A stretch of 64,000 nucleotides of DNA from Prosapia bicincta (GCA_036971475.1 JBAIZL010000001.1:208428841-208492840); one strand, 5' to 3'; positions 12,528 to 27,649 are shown, counted from the first letter of the stretch. Numbers and translations are program-made. Notes: generated by a model not told the origin, from the letters alone.

Positions 12528-15500
12528 TCCCAATATATTTTTTCTCTATAATTAGGACAGTTTTCATTTTTTTCAAAATATTAACCTAACAAATTTTGTT
12601 CCAAATATGAATATTTTTTGTCCACAATTAGGACAGTTGCCTTTTGAAATTAATATTTCTAACCTATGGTATTCCCAATATATTTTTTCTCTATAATTAG
12701 GACAGTTTTCATTTTTTTCAAAATATTAACCTAACAAATTTTGTTCCAAATATGAATATTTTTTGTCCACAATTAGGACAGTTGTGTAATCTAACCTATG
12801 GTATTCCCAATATATTTTGTCAATAATTGATGCAGTTTTCATTCATTTCAAAATAATTACCTAAACCTATTATAATCCTAATATGTATATTTTTTGTCCA
12901 CAATTAGAACAGTTGCCTTTTGAAATTAATATTTCTAACCAATGGTATTCCCAATATATTTTTTCTCTATAATTAGGACAGTTTTCATTTTTTTCAAAAT
13001 ATTAACCTAACAAATTTTGTTCCAAATATGAATATTTTTTGTCCACAATTAGGACAGTTGTGTAATCTAACCTATGGTATTCCCAATATATTTTGTCAAT
13101 AATTGATGCAGTTTTCATTCATTTCAAAAAAATTACCTAAACCTATTATAATCCTAATATGTATATTTTTTGTCCACAATTAGAACAGTGGCCTTTTCAA
13201 ATAATTATTTCTAACCTATGGTATTCCCAATATATTTTGTCAATAATTGGGGCAGTTTTCATTCATTTCAAAATAATTACCTAAACCTATTTTAATCCTA
13301 ATATGTATATTTTTTGTCCACAATTAGAACAGTGGCCTTTTCAAATTAATATTTCTAACCTATGGTATTCCCAATATATTTTTTCTCTATAATTAGGACA
13401 GTTTTCATTTCTTTCAAAATAATAACCTAACAAATTTTGTTCCTAATATGAATATTTTTTGTCCACAATTAGGACAGTTGTCATTTAAAATTAATAATCT
13501 CAACCTATGGTATTCCCAATATATTTTGTCAATAATTGGGGCAGTTTTCATTCATTTCAAAATAATTACCTAAACCTATTATAATCCTAATATGTATATT
13601 TTTTGTCCACAATTAGAACAGTGGCCTTTTCAAATTAATATTTCTAACCTATGGTATTTCCAATATATTTTGTCAATAATTAGGGCAGCTTTCATTAATT
13701 TTAAAAAAAACATATTGTGAACCTAATATATTTTTTTGTCCACAATTAGGACAGTTTTCATTTAAAATTAATAATCTCAACCTATGGTATTCCCAATATA
13801 TTTTGTCAATAATTAGGGCAGTTTTCATTCATTTAAAAATAATAACCTAAACCTATTATAATCCTAATATGTATATTTTTTGTCCACAATTATGACAGTT
13901 GCCTTTTCAAATTAATAATTCTAACCTATGGTATTCGCAATATATTTTTCACCATAATTGGGACAGTTTTCATTTATTTCCGAATAATAACATAACGTAT
14001 TTTGTTCCTAATATGAATATTTTTTGTCCACAATTAGGACAGTTGCCTTTTGAAATTAATATTTCTAACCTATGGTATTCCCAATATATTTTTTCTCTAT
14101 AATTAGGACAGTTTTCATTTCTTTCAAAATAATAACCTAACAAATTTTGTTCCAAATATGAATATTTTTTGTCCACAATTAGGACAGTTGTGTAATCTAA
14201 CCTATGGTATTCCCAATATATTTTGTCAATAATTGATGCAGTTTTCATTCATTTCAAAATAATTACCTAAACCTATTATAATCCTAATATGTATATTTTT
14301 TGTCCACAATTAGAACAGTTACCTTTTGAAATTATTATTTCTAACCTACGGTATTCCCAATATATTTTTTCTCTATAATTAGGACAGTTTTCATTTTTTT
14401 CAAAATAATAACCTAACTAATTTTGTTCCTAATATGAATATTTTTTGTCCACAATTAGGACAGTTGTGTAATCTAACCTATGGTATTTCCAATGTATTTT
14501 GTAAATAATTAGGGCAGATTTCATTCCTTTCAAAATAATTACCTAAACCTATTAGAATCCTAATATGTATATTTTTTGTCCACAATTAGAACAGTTGCCT
14601 TTTGAAATTAATATTTCTAAGCTATGGTATTCCCAATATATTTTATCTCTATAATTAGGACAATTTTCATTTCTTTCAAAATAATAACCTAACAAATTTT
14701 GTTCCTAATATGAATATTTTTTGTCCACAATTAGGACAGTTGTCATTTAAAATTAATAATCTCAACCTATGGTATTCCCAATATATTTTGTCAATAATTG
14801 GGGCAGTTTTCATTCATTTCAAAATATTTACCTAAACCTATTTTAATCCTAATATGTATATTTTTTGTCCACAATTAGAACAGTGGCCTTTTCAAATTAA
14901 TATTTCTAACCTATGGTATTCCCAATATATTTTTTCTCTATAATTAGGACAGTTTTCATTTCTTTCAAAATAATAACCTAACAAATTTTGTTCCTAATAT
15001 GAATATTTTTTGTCCACAATTAGGACAGTTGTCATTTAAAATTAATAATCTCAACCTATGGTATTCCCAATATATTTTGTCAATAATTGGGGCAGTTTTC
15101 ATTCATTTCAAAATAATTACCTAAACCTATTATAATCCTAATATGTATATTTTTTGTCCACAATTAGAACAGTGGCCTTTTCAAATTAATATTTCTAACC
15201 TATGGTATTCCCAATATATTTTTTCTCTATAATTAGGACAGTTTTCATTTCTTTCAAAATAATAACCTAACAAATTTTGTTCCTAATATGAATATTTTTT
15301 GTCCACAATTAGGACAGTTGTCATTTAAAATTAATAATCTCAACCTATGGTATTCCCAATATATTTTGTCAATAATTGGGGCAGTTTTCATTCATTTCAA
15401 AATAATTACCTAAACCTATTATAATCCTAATATATATATTTTTTGTCCACAATTAGAACAGTGGCCTTTTCAAATTAATAATTCTAACCAATGGTATTCC

Positions 15501-18049
15501 CAATATATTTTTTCTCTATAATTAGGACAGTTTTCATTTCTTTCAAAATAATAACCTAACAAATTTTGTTCCTAATATGAATATTTTTTGTCCACAATTA
15601 GGACAGTTGTCATTTAAAATTAATAATATCAACCTATGGTATTCCCAATATATTTTGTCAATAATTGGGGCAGTTTTCATTCATTTCAAAATAATTACCT
15701 AAACCTAATATAATCCTAATATGTATATTTTTTGTCCACAATTAGAACAGTGGCCTTTTCAAATTAATAATTCTAACCAATGGTATTCCCAATATATTTT
15801 TTCTCTATAATTAGGACAGTTTTCATTTCTTTCAAAATAATAACCTAACAAATTTTGTTCCTAATATGAATATTTTTTGTCCACAATTAGGACAGTTGTG
15901 TAACCTAACCTATGGTATTCCCAATATATTTTTTCTCTATAATTAGGACAGTTTTCATTTTTTTCAAAATAATAACCTAACAAATTTTGTTTCAAATATG
16001 AATATTTTTCGTCCACAATTAGGACAGTTGTGTAATCTAACCTATGGTATTCCCAATATATTTTTTTTCTATAATTAGGACAGTTTTCATTTCTTTCAAA
16101 ATAATAACCTAACAAATTTTGTTTCTAATATGAATATTTTTCGTCCACAATTAGGACAGTTGTGTAATCTAACCTATGGTATTCCCAAAATATTTTGTCA
16201 ATAATTGGGGCAGTTTTCATTCATTTCAAAATAATTACCTAAACCTATTATAATCCTAATATGTATATTTTTTGTCCACAATTAGAACAGTGGCCTTTTC
16301 AAATTAATAATTCTAACCTATGGTATTCCCAATATATTTTTTCCCTATAATTAGGACAGTTTTCATTTCTTTCAAATAAATAACCTAACAAATTTTGTTT
16401 CTAATATGAATATTTTTCGTCCACAAATAGGACAGTTGTGTAATCTAACCTATGGTATTCCCAATAAATTTTTTCTCTATAATTAGGACAGTTTTCATTT
16501 CTTTCAAAATAATAACCTAACAAATTTTGTTCCTAATATGAATATTTTTTGTCCACAATTAGGACAGTTGTATAATCTAACCTATGGTATTCCCAATATA
16601 TTTTGTCAATAATTGGGGCAGTTTTCATTCATTTCAAAATAATTACCTAAACCTATTATAATCCTAATATGTATATTTTTTGTCCACAATTAGAACAGTG
16701 GCCTTTCCAAATTATAATTCTAACCAATGGTATTCCCAATATATTTTTTCTCTATAATTAGGACAGTTTTCATTTCTTTCAAAACAATAACCTAACAAAT
16801 TTTGTTCCTAATATGAATATTTTTTGTCCACAATTAGGACAGTTATGTAACCTAACCTATGGTATTCCCAATATATTTTTTCTCTATAATTAGGACAGTT
16901 TTCATTTTTTTCAAAATAATAACCTAACAAATTTTGTTTCTAATATGAATATTTTTCGTCCACAATTAGGACAGTTGTGTAATCTAACCTATGGTATTCC
17001 CAATATATTTTTTCTCTATAATTAGGACAGTTTTCATTTCTTTCAAAATAATAACCTAACAAATTTTGTTTCTAATATGAATATTTTTCGTCCACAATTA
17101 GGAGAGTTGTGTAATCTAACCTATGGTATTCCCAAAATATTTTGTCAATAATTGGGGCAGTTTTCATTCATTTTAAAATAATTACCTAAACCTATTATAA
17201 TCCTAATATGTATATTTTTTATCCACAATTAGAACAGTGGCCTTTTCAAATTAATATTTCTAACCTATGGTATTCCCAATATATTTTTTCTCTATAATTA
17301 GGACAGTTTTCATTTCTTTCAAAATAATAACCTAACAAATTTTGTTCCTAATATGAATATTTTTTGTCCACAATTAGGACAGTTGTCATTTAAAATTAAT
17401 AATCTCAACCTATGGTATTCCCAATATATTTTGTCAATAATTGGGGCAGTTTTCATTCATTTCAAAATAATTACCTAAACCTATTATAATCCTAATATGT
17501 ATATATTTTGTCCACAATTAAAACAGTGGCCTTTTCAAATTAATAATTCTAACCAATGGTATTCCCAATATATTTTTTCTCTATAATTAGGACAGTTTTC
17601 ATTTCTTTCAAAATAATAACCTAACAAATTTTGTTCCTAATATGAATATTTTTTGTCCACAATTAGGACAGTTGTGTAACCTAACCTATGGTATTCCCAA
17701 TATATTTTTTCTCTATAATTAGGACAGTTTTCATTTTTTTCAAAATAATAACCTAACAAATTTTGTTTCTAATATGAATATTTTTCGTCCACAATTAGGA
17801 CAGTTGTGTAATCTAACCTATGGTATTCCCAATATATTTTTTCTCTATAATTAGGACAGTTTTCATTTCTTTCAAAATAATAACCTAACAAATTTTGTTT
17901 CTAATTTGAATATTTTTCGTCCACAATTAGGACAGTTGTGTAATCTAACCTATGGTTTTCCCAATATATTTTTTCTCTATAATTAGTACAGTTTTCATTC
18001 CTTTCAAAATAAAAACCTAACAAATTTTGTTCCTACTATGAATATTTTT

Positions 18050-21000
18050 TGTCCACAATTAGGACAGTTGTGTAATCTAACCTATGGTATTCCCAATATA
18101 TTTTTTCTCTATAAATAGGACAGTTTTCATTTCTTTCAAAATAATAACCTAACAAATTTTTTTCCTAATATGATATTTTTTGTCCACAATTAGGACAGTT
18201 GTGTAATCTAACCTATGGTATTCCCAATATATTTTTTCTCTATAAATAGGACAGTTTTCACTTCTTTCAAAATAATAACCTAACAAATTTTGTTCCTAAT
18301 ATGATATTTTTTGTCCACAATTAGGACAGTTGTGTAATCTAACCTATGGTATTCCCAATATATTTTTTCTCTATAAATAGGACAGTTTTCATTTCTTTCA
18401 AAATAATAACCTAACAAATTTTGTTCCTAATATGATATTTTTTGTCCACAATTAGGACAGTTGTGTAATCTAACCTATGGTATTCCCAATATATTTTTTC
18501 TCTATAAATAGGACAGTTTTCATTTCTTTCAAAATAATAACGTAACAAATTTTGTTCCTACTATGATATTTTTTGTCCACAATTAGGACAGTTGTGTAAT
18601 CTAACCTATGGTATTCCCAATATATTTTTTCTCTATAAATAGGACAGTTTTTATTTCTTTCAAAATAATAACCTAACAAATTTTGTTCCTAATATGATAT
18701 TTTTTGTCCACAATTAGGACAGTTGTGTAATCTATCCTATGGTATTCCCAATATATTTTTTCTCTATAATTAGGACAGTTTACATTTTTTTCAAAATAAT
18801 AACCTAACAAATTTTGTTCCTAATATGAATATTTTTTGTCCACAATTAGGACAGTTGTGTAATCTAACCTATGGTATTCCCAATATATTTTGTCAATAAT
18901 TGGGGCAGTTTTCATTCATTTCAAAATAATTACCTAAACCTATTATAATCCTAATATGTATATTTTTTGTCCGCAATTAGAACAGTGGCCTTTTCAAATT
19001 AATATTTCTAACCTATGGTATTCCCAATATATTTTTTCTCTATAATTAGGACAGTTTTCATTTCAATCAAAATAATAACCTAACAAATTTTGTTCCTAAT
19101 ATGAATATTTTTTGTCCACAATTAGGACAGTTGTGTAATCTAACCTATGGTATTCCCAATATATTTTGTCAATAATTGGGGCAGTTTTCATTCATTTCAA
19201 AATAATTACCTAAACCTATTATAATCCTAATATGTATATTTTTTGTCCACAATTAGAACAGTGGCCTTTTCAAATTAATAATTCTAACCAATGGTATTCC
19301 CAATATATTTTTTCTCTATAATTAGGACAGTTTTCATTTCTTTCAAAATAATAACCTAACAAATTTTGTTCCTAATATGAATATTTTTTGTCCACAATTA
19401 GGACAGTTGTGTAACCTAACCTATGGTATTCCCAATATATTTTTTCTCTATAATTAGGACAGTTTTCATTTTTTTCAAAATAATAACCTAACGAATTTTG
19501 TTTCTAATATGAATATTTTTCGTCCACAATTAGGACAGTTGTGTAATCTAACCTATGGTATTCCCAATATATTTTTTCTCTATAATTAGGACAGTTTTCA
19601 TTTCTTTCAAAATAATAACCTAACAAATTTTGTTTCTAATATGAATATTTTTCGTCCACAATTAGGACAGTTGTGTAATCTAACCTATGGTATTCCCAAT
19701 ATATTTTTTCTCTATAATTAGTACAGTTTTCATTTCTTTCAAAATAAAAACCTAACAAATTTTGTTCCTACTATGAATATTTTTTGACCACAATTAGGAC
19801 AGTTGTGTAATCTAACCTATGGTATTCCCAATATATTTTTTCTCTATAAATAGGACAGTTTTCATTTCTTTCAAAATAATAACCTAACAAATTTTGTTCC
19901 TAATATGATATTTTTCGTCCACAATTAGGACAGTTGTGTAATCTAACCTATGGTATTCCCAATATATTTTTTCTCTATAATTAGGACAGTTTTCATTTCT
20001 TTCAAAATAATAACCTAACAAATTTTGTTCCTACTATGAATATTTTTGTCCACAATTAGGACAGTTGTGTAATCTAACCTATGGTATTCCCAATATATTT
20101 TTTCTCTATAAATAGGACAGTTTTCATTTCTTTCAAAATAATAACCTAACAAATTTTTTTCCTAATATGATATTTTTTGTCCACAATTAGGACAGTTGTG
20201 TAATCTAACCTATGGTATTCCCAATATATTTTTTCTCTATAAATAGGACAGTTTTCACTTCTTTCAAAATAATAACCTAACAAATTTTGTTCCTAATATG
20301 ATATTTTTTGTCCACAATTAGGACAGTTGTGTAATCTAACCTATGGTATTCCCAATATATTTTTTCTCTATAAATAGGACAGTTTTCATTTCTTTCAAAA
20401 TAATAACCTAACAAATTTTGTTCCTAATATGATATTTTTTGTCCACAATTAGGACAGTTGTGTAATCTAACCTATGGTATTCCCAATATATTTTTTCTCT
20501 ATAAATAGGACAGTTTTCATTTCTTTCAAAATAATAACGTAACAAATTTTGTTCCTACTATGATATTTTTTGTCCACAATTAGGACAGTTGTGTAATCTA
20601 ACCTATGGTATTCCCAATATATTTTTTCTCTATAAATAGGACAGTTTTTATTTCTTTCAAAATAATAACCTAACAAATTTTGTTCCTAATATGATATTTT
20701 TTGTCCACAATTAGGACAGTTGTGTAATCTATCCTATGGTATTCCCAATATATTTTTTCTCTATAATTAGGACAGTTTACATTTTTTTCAAAATAATAAC
20801 CTAACAAATTTTGTTCCTAATATGAATATTTTTTGTCCACAATTAGGACAGTTGTGTAATCTAACCTATGGTATTCCCAATATATTTTGTCAATAATTGG
20901 GGCAGTTTTCATTCATTTCAAAATAATTACCTAAACCTATTATAATCCTAATATGTATATTTTTTGTCCGCAATTAGAACAGTGGCCTTTTCAAATTAAT

Positions 21001-24000
21001 ATTTCTAACCTATGGTATTCCCAATATATTTTTTCTCTATAATTAGGACAGTTTTCATTTCAATCAAAATAATAACCTAACAAATTTTGTTCCTAATATG
21101 AATATTTTTTGTCCACAATTAGGACAGTTGTGTAATCTAACCTATGGTATTCCCAATATATTTTGTCAATAATTGGGGCAGTTTTCATTCATTTCAAAAT
21201 AATTACCTAAACCTATTATAATCCTAATATGTATATTTTTTGTCCACAATTAGAACAGTGGCCTTTTCAAATTAATAATTCTAACCAATGGTATTCCCAA
21301 TATATTTTTTCTCTATAATTAGGACAGTTTTCATTTCTTTCAAAATAATAACCTAACAAATTTTGTTCCTAATATGAATATTTTTTGTCCACAATTAGGA
21401 CAATTGTGTAACCTAACCTATGGTATTCCCAATATATTTTTTCTCTATAATTAGGACAGTTTTCATTTTTTTCAAAATAATAACCTAACGAATTTTGTTT
21501 CTAATATGAATATTTTTCGTCCACAATTAGGACAGTTGTGTAATCTAACCTATGGTATTCCCAATATATTTTTTCTCTATAATTAGGACAGTTTTCATTT
21601 CTTTCAAAATAATAACCTAACAAATTTTGTTTCTAATATGAATATTTTTCGTCCACAATTAGGACAGTTGTGTAATCTAACCTATGGTATTCCCAATATA
21701 TTTTTTCTCTATAATTAGTACAGTTTTCATTTCTTTCAAAATAAAAACCTAACAAATTTTGTTCCTACTATGAATATTTTTTGACCACAATTAGGACAGT
21801 TGTGTAATCTAACCTATGGTATTCCCAATATATTTTTTCTCTATAAATAGGACAGTTTTCATTTCTTTCAAAATAATAACCTAACAAATTTTGTTCCTAA
21901 TATGATATTTTTCGTCCACAATTAGGACAGTTGTGTAATCTAACCTATGGTATTCCCAATATATTTTTTCTCTATAATTAGGACAGTTTTCATTTCTTTC
22001 AAAATAATAACCTAACAAATTTTGTTCCTACTATGAATATTTTTGTCCACAATTAGGACAGTTGTGTAATCTAACCTATGGTATTCCCAATATATTTTTT
22101 CTCTATAAATAGGACAGTTTTCATTTCTTTCAAAATAATAACCTAACAAATTTTTTTCCTAATATGATATTTTTTGTCCACAATTAGGACAGTTGTGTAA
22201 TCTAACCTATGGTATTCCCAATATATTTTTTCTCTATAAATAGGACAGTTTTCACTTCTTTCAAAATAATAACCTAACAAATTTTGTTCCTAATATGATA
22301 TTTTTTGTCCACAATTAGGACAGTTGTGTAATCTAACCTATGGTATTCCCAATATATTTTTTCTCTATAAATAGGACAGTTTTCATTTCTTTCAAAATAA
22401 TAACCTAACAAATTTTGTTCCTAATATGATATTTTTTGTCCACAATTAGGACAGTTGTGTAATCTAACCTATGGTATTCCCAATATATTTTTTCTCTATA
22501 AATAGGACAGTTTTCATTTCTTTCAAAATAATAACGTAACAAATTTTGTTCCTACTATGATATTTTTTGTCCACAATTAGGACAGTTGTGTAATCTAACC
22601 TATGGTATTCCCAATATATTTTTTCTCTATAAATAGGACAGTTTTTATTTCTTTCAAAATAATAACCTAACAAATTTTGTTCCTAATATGATATTTTTTG
22701 TCCACAATTAGGACAGTTGTGTAATCTATCCTATGGTATTCCCAATATATTTTTTCTCTATAATTAGGACAGTTTACATTTTTTTCAAAATAATAACCTA
22801 ACAAATTTTGTTCCTAATATGAATATTTTTTGTCCACAATTAGGACAGTTGTGTAATCTAACCTATGGTATTCCCAATATATTTTGTCAATAATTGGGGC
22901 AGTTTTCATTCATTTCAAAATAATTACCTAAACCTATTATAATCCTAATATGTATATTTTTTGTCCGCAATTAGAACAGTGGCCTTTTCAAATTAATATT
23001 TCTAACCTATGGTATTCCCAATATATTTTTTCTCTATAATTAGGACAGTTTTCATTTCAATCAAAATAATAACCTAACAAATTTTGTTCCTAATATGAAT
23101 ATTTTTTGTCCACAATTAGGACAGTTGTGTAATCTAACCTATGGTATTCCCAATATATTTTGTCAATAATTGGGGCAGTTTTCATTCATTTCAAAATAAT
23201 TACCTAAACCTATTATAATCCTAATATGTATATTTTTTGTCCACAATTAGAACAGTGGCCTTTTCAAATTAATAATTCTAACCAATGGTATTCCCAATAT
23301 ATTTTTTCTCTATAATTAGGACAGTTTTCATTTCTTTCAAAATAATAACCTAACAAATTTTGTTCCTAATATGAATATTTTTTGTCCACAATTAGGACAG
23401 TTGTGTAACCTAACCTATGGTATTCCCAATATATTTTTTCTCTATAATTAGGACAGTTTTCATTTTTTTCAAAATAATAACCTAACGAATTTTGTTTCTA
23501 ATATGAATATTTTTCGTCCACAATTAGGACAGTTGTGTAATCTAACCTATGGTATTCCCAATATATTTTTTCTCTATAATTAGGACAGTTTTCATTTCTT
23601 TCAAAATAATAACCTAACAAATTTTGTTTCTAATATGAATATTTTTCGTCCACAATTAGGACAGTTGTGTAATCTAACCTATGGTATTCCCAATATATTT
23701 TTTCTCTATAATTAGTACAGTTTTCATTTCTTTCAAAATAAAAACCTAACAAATTTTGTTCCTACTATGAATATTTTTTGACCACAATTAGGACAGTTGT
23801 GTAATCTAACCTATGGTATTCCCAATATATTTTTTCTCTATAAATAGGACAGTTTTCATTTCTTTCAAAATAATAACCTAACAAATTTTGTTCCTAATAT
23901 GATATTTTTCGTCCACAATTAGGACAGTTGTGTAATCTAACCTATGGTATTCCCAATATATTTTTTCTCTATAATTAGGACAGTTTTCATTTCTTTCAAA

Positions 24001-24040
24001 ATAATAACCTAACAAATTTTGTTCCTACTATGAATATTTT
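18050..24040 (+). repeat. Three tandem copies of a 1,997-bp higher-order repeat
   Basis: Rare variants recur at exactly 1,997-bp spacing. The ccgcaattagaac variant is at about 18970, 20967 and 22964. The catttcaatcaaaat variant is at about 19064, 21061 and 23058. The ttttttgaccacaatt variant is at about 19787, 21784 and 23781. Copies run roughly 18050-20057, 20058-22054 and 22055-24040, each holding about 15 dimers. Differences are few, for example acaattgtg at 21409 against acagttgtg in the other copies. The third copy departs near 24033, where a T-run is two bases longer and the following units differ. Confidence 0.92.
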
Positions 24041-27000
24041 TTGTCCACAATTAGGACAGTTGTGTAATCTAACCTATGGTATTCCCAATATATTTTTTCT
24101 CTATAAATAGGACAGTTTTCATTTCTTTCAAAATAATAACCTAACAAATTTTGTTCCTAATATGATATTTTTTGTCCACAATTAGGACAGTTGTGTAATC
24201 TAACCTATGGTATTCCCAATATATTTTTTCTCTATAAATAGGACAGTTTTCATTTTTTTCAAAATAATAACCTAAAAAATTTTGTTCCTAATATGATATT
24301 TTTTGTCCACAATTAGGACAGTTGTGTAATCTAACCTATGGTATTCCCAATATATTTTTTCTCTATAAATAGGACAGTTTTCATTTCTTTCAAAATAATA
24401 ACCTAACAAATTTTGTTCCTAATATGATATTTTTTGTCCACAATTAGGACAGTTGTGTAATCTATCCTATGGTATTCCCAATATATTTTTTCTCTATAAT
24501 TAGGACAGTTTACATTTTTTTCAAAATAATAACCTAACAAATTTTGTTTTTAATATGAATAGTTTTCGTCCACAATTAGGACAGTTGTGTAATCTAACCT
24601 ATGGTATTCCCAATATATTTTTTCTCTATAAATAGGACAGTTTTCATTTCTTTCAAAATAATAACCTAACAAATTTTGTTCCTAATATGATATTTTTTGT
24701 CCACAATTAGGACAGTTGTGTAATCTAACCTATGGTATTCCCAAAATATTTTGTCAATAATTGGGGCAGTTTTCATTCATTTTAAAATAATTACCTAAAC
24801 CTATTATAATCCTAATATGTATATTTTTTGTCCACAATTAGAACAGTGGCCTTTTCAATTAATATTTCTAACCTATGGTATTCCCAATATATTTTTTCTC
24901 TATAATTAGGACAGTTTTCATTTCTTTCAAAATAATAACCTAACAAATTTTGTTCCTAATATGAATATTTTTTGTCCACAATTAGGACAGTTGTGTAATC
25001 TAACCTATGGTATTCCCAATATATTTTGTCAATAATTGGGGCAGTTTTTATTCATTTCAAAATAATTACCTAAACCTATTATAATCCTAATATGTATATT
25101 TTTTGTCCACAATTAGAACAGTGGCCTTTTCAAATTAATATTTCTAACCTATGGTATTCCCAATATATTTGTTCTCTATAATTAGGACAGTTTTCATTTC
25201 TTTCAAAATAATAACATAACAAATTTTGTCCTAATATGAATATTTTTTGTCCACAATTGGGACAGTTGTCATTTAAAATTAATAATCTCAACCTATGGTA
25301 TTCCCAATATATTTTGTCAATAATTGGGGCAGTTTTCATTCATTTCAAAATAATTACCTAAACCTATTATAATCTTAATATGTATATTTTTTGTCCACAA
25401 TTAGAACAGTGGCCTTTTCAAATTAATATTTCTAACCTATGGTATTCCCAATATATTTTTTCTCTATAATTAGGACAGTTTTCATTTCTTTCAAAATAAT
25501 AACCTAACAAATTTTGTTCCTAATATGAATATTTTTTGTCCACAATTAGGACAGTTTTCATTTAAAATTAATAATCTCAACCTATGGTATCCCAATATAT
25601 TTTGTCAATAATTGGGGCAGTTTTCATTCATTTCAAAATAATTACCTAAACCTATTATAATCCTAATATGTATATTTTTTGTCCACAATTAGGACAGTTG
25701 TGTAATCTAACCTATGGTATTCCCAATATATTTTGTCAATAATTGGGGCAGTTTTCATTCATTTCAAAATAATTACCTAAACCTATTATAATCCTAATAT
25801 GTATATTTTTTGTCCACAATTAGAACAGTGGCCTTTTCAAATTAATATTTCTAACCTATGGTATTCCCAATATATTTTTTCTCTATAATTAGGACAGTTT
25901 TCATTTCTTTCAAAATAATAACCTAACAAATTTTGTTCCTAATATGAATATTTTTTGTCCACAATTAGAACAGTTGTCATTTAAAATTAATAATCTCAAC
26001 CTATGGTATTCCCAATATATTTTGTCAATAATTGGGGCAGTTTTCATTCATTTCAAAATAATTACCTAAACCTATTATAATCCTAATATGTATATTTTTT
26101 GTCCACAATTAGAACAGTGGCCTTTTCAAATTAATAATTCTAACCAATGGTATTCCCAATATATTTTTTCTCTATAATTAGGACAGTTTTCAATTCTTTC
26201 AAAATAATAACCTAACAAATTTTGTTCCTAATATGAATATTTTTTGTCCACAATTAGGACAGTTGTGTAATCTAACCTATGGTATTCCCAATATATTTTT
26301 TCTCTATAATTAGGACAGTTTTCATTTCTTTCAAAATAATAACCTAACAAATTGTGTTTCTAATATGAATATTTTTCGTCCACAATTAGGACAGTTGTGT
26401 AATCTAACCTATGGTATTCCCAATATATTTTTTCTCTATAATTAGGACAGTTTTCATTTCTTTCAAAATAATAACCTAACAAATTTTGTTTCTAATATGA
26501 ATATTTTTCGTCCACAATTAGGACAGTTGTGTAATCTATCCTATGGTATTCCCAATATATTTTTTCTCTATAATTAGGACAGTTTTCATTTCTTTCAAAA
26601 TAATAACCTTAGAAATTTTGTTCCTAATATGAATATTTTTTGTCCACAATTAGGACAGTTGTGTAATCTAACCTATGGTATTCCCAATATATTTTTTCTC
26701 TATAATTACGACAGTTTTCATTTTTTTCAAAAAAATAACCTAACAAATTTTGTTTCTAATATGAATATTTTTCGTCCACAATTAGGACAGTTGTGTAATC
26801 TAACCTATGGTATTCCCAATATATTTTTTCTCTATAATTAGACAGTGTTCATTTCTTTCAAAATAATAACCTAACAAATTTTGTTTCTAATATGAATATT
26901 TTTCGTCCACAACTAGGACAGTTGTGTAATCTAACCTATGGTATTCCCAATATATTTTTTCTCTATAATTAGGACAGTTTTCATTTCTTTCAAAATAATA

Positions 27001-27188
27001 ACCTAACAAATTTTGTTTCTAATATGAATATTTTTCGTCCACAATTAGGACAGTTGTGTAATCTAACCTATGGTATTCCCAATATATTTTTTCTCTATAA
27101 TTAGGACAGTTTTCATTTCTTTCAAAATAATAACCTAAGAAATTTTGTTCCTAATATGAATATTTTTTGTCCACAATTAGGACTGTTG

Positions 27189-27649
27189 TACTTTTTATTT
27201 TTATTTTTAACTCCAATATATTGTATTCATCATCCTCAAAGGTTTTAAATAACGTTATGTGTAACTGAAGATATATCCATTTTGGTCACGTTTATATTGG
27301 GTTTTTTGTGTAATTGGATGCAATATTTTAGCTATGAATTATATAACATAGGTGAGTACATTTTTTTATCTCCACGAGAGGTGAAACAAGCTGAGAGGTT
27401 TGAAATACTAATACATAGCTTCTACTCTGGAATTTCTTGAGTAGAGGTAGGCCTATATCATCATAATACAAAAATTAAATTATGGTTTTGATATGGATAG
27501 AATTGTTAGTTGTTTTCAATTGTAATTTATAGTTTCTTGATGAATTATTGCTCTTAAATTAACTAGTTTACCTTACTATAAGGGTCTCAGTTTCTTGATC
27601 CATTAATGATTTTGCTTTGACTAGTTTACTTTAATAAAGGGCATCAGTA
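27189..27649. other. Unique spacer between satellite and right arm
   Basis: AT-rich sequence with no open frame of interest. It includes a pair of roughly 58-bp direct repeats (about 27532-27650), each starting agtttcttgat and ending near an ataaggg-type segment, and one TAGGCCTA octamer at 27448-27455. Confidence 0.55.

Larger units (their letters stand above)
7140..27188 (+). repeat. 20-kb hierarchical satellite array
   Basis: About 145 head-to-tail units. The basic block is a roughly 72-bp half unit containing attaggacagtt. Two diverged halves make a dimer: one half has tttttgtccacaattaggac, the other has ctctataattaggacag or gtcaataattggggcag. Dimers occur in a long form (about 144-147 bp) and a short form (131-132 bp) that lacks 13-14 bp in the first half. 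Alternating dimer types give a 289-bp tetramer, seen regularly at 8171, 8460, 8749 and at 14845, 15134, 15423, 15712. Left-edge copies (7140-7800) are the most diverged and copies at 18-24 kb the most uniform, the pattern expected from homogenisation by unequal exchange. Open frames of 60-92 codons on both strands recur only because of the repetition and are not genes. Confidence 0.97.

Noticed and set aside
7450..26841. Many 60-92-codon open frames inside the satellite, some identical in sequence at 18470, 20467 and 22464
   Set aside because: They recur only because the DNA recurs every 1,997 or 1,682 bp, and the frames break wherever a short-form unit shifts phase.
7140..27188. Repeated TTAGG words suggesting an arthropod telomere array
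   Set aside because: TTAGG occurs once or twice per 131-147-bp unit (in attaggacag), not as a pure (TTAGG)n tract.
7140..27188. CRISPR-like alternation of repeats and spacers
   Set aside because: All parts of each unit repeat, there are no unique spacers, and the sequence is eukaryotic in character.
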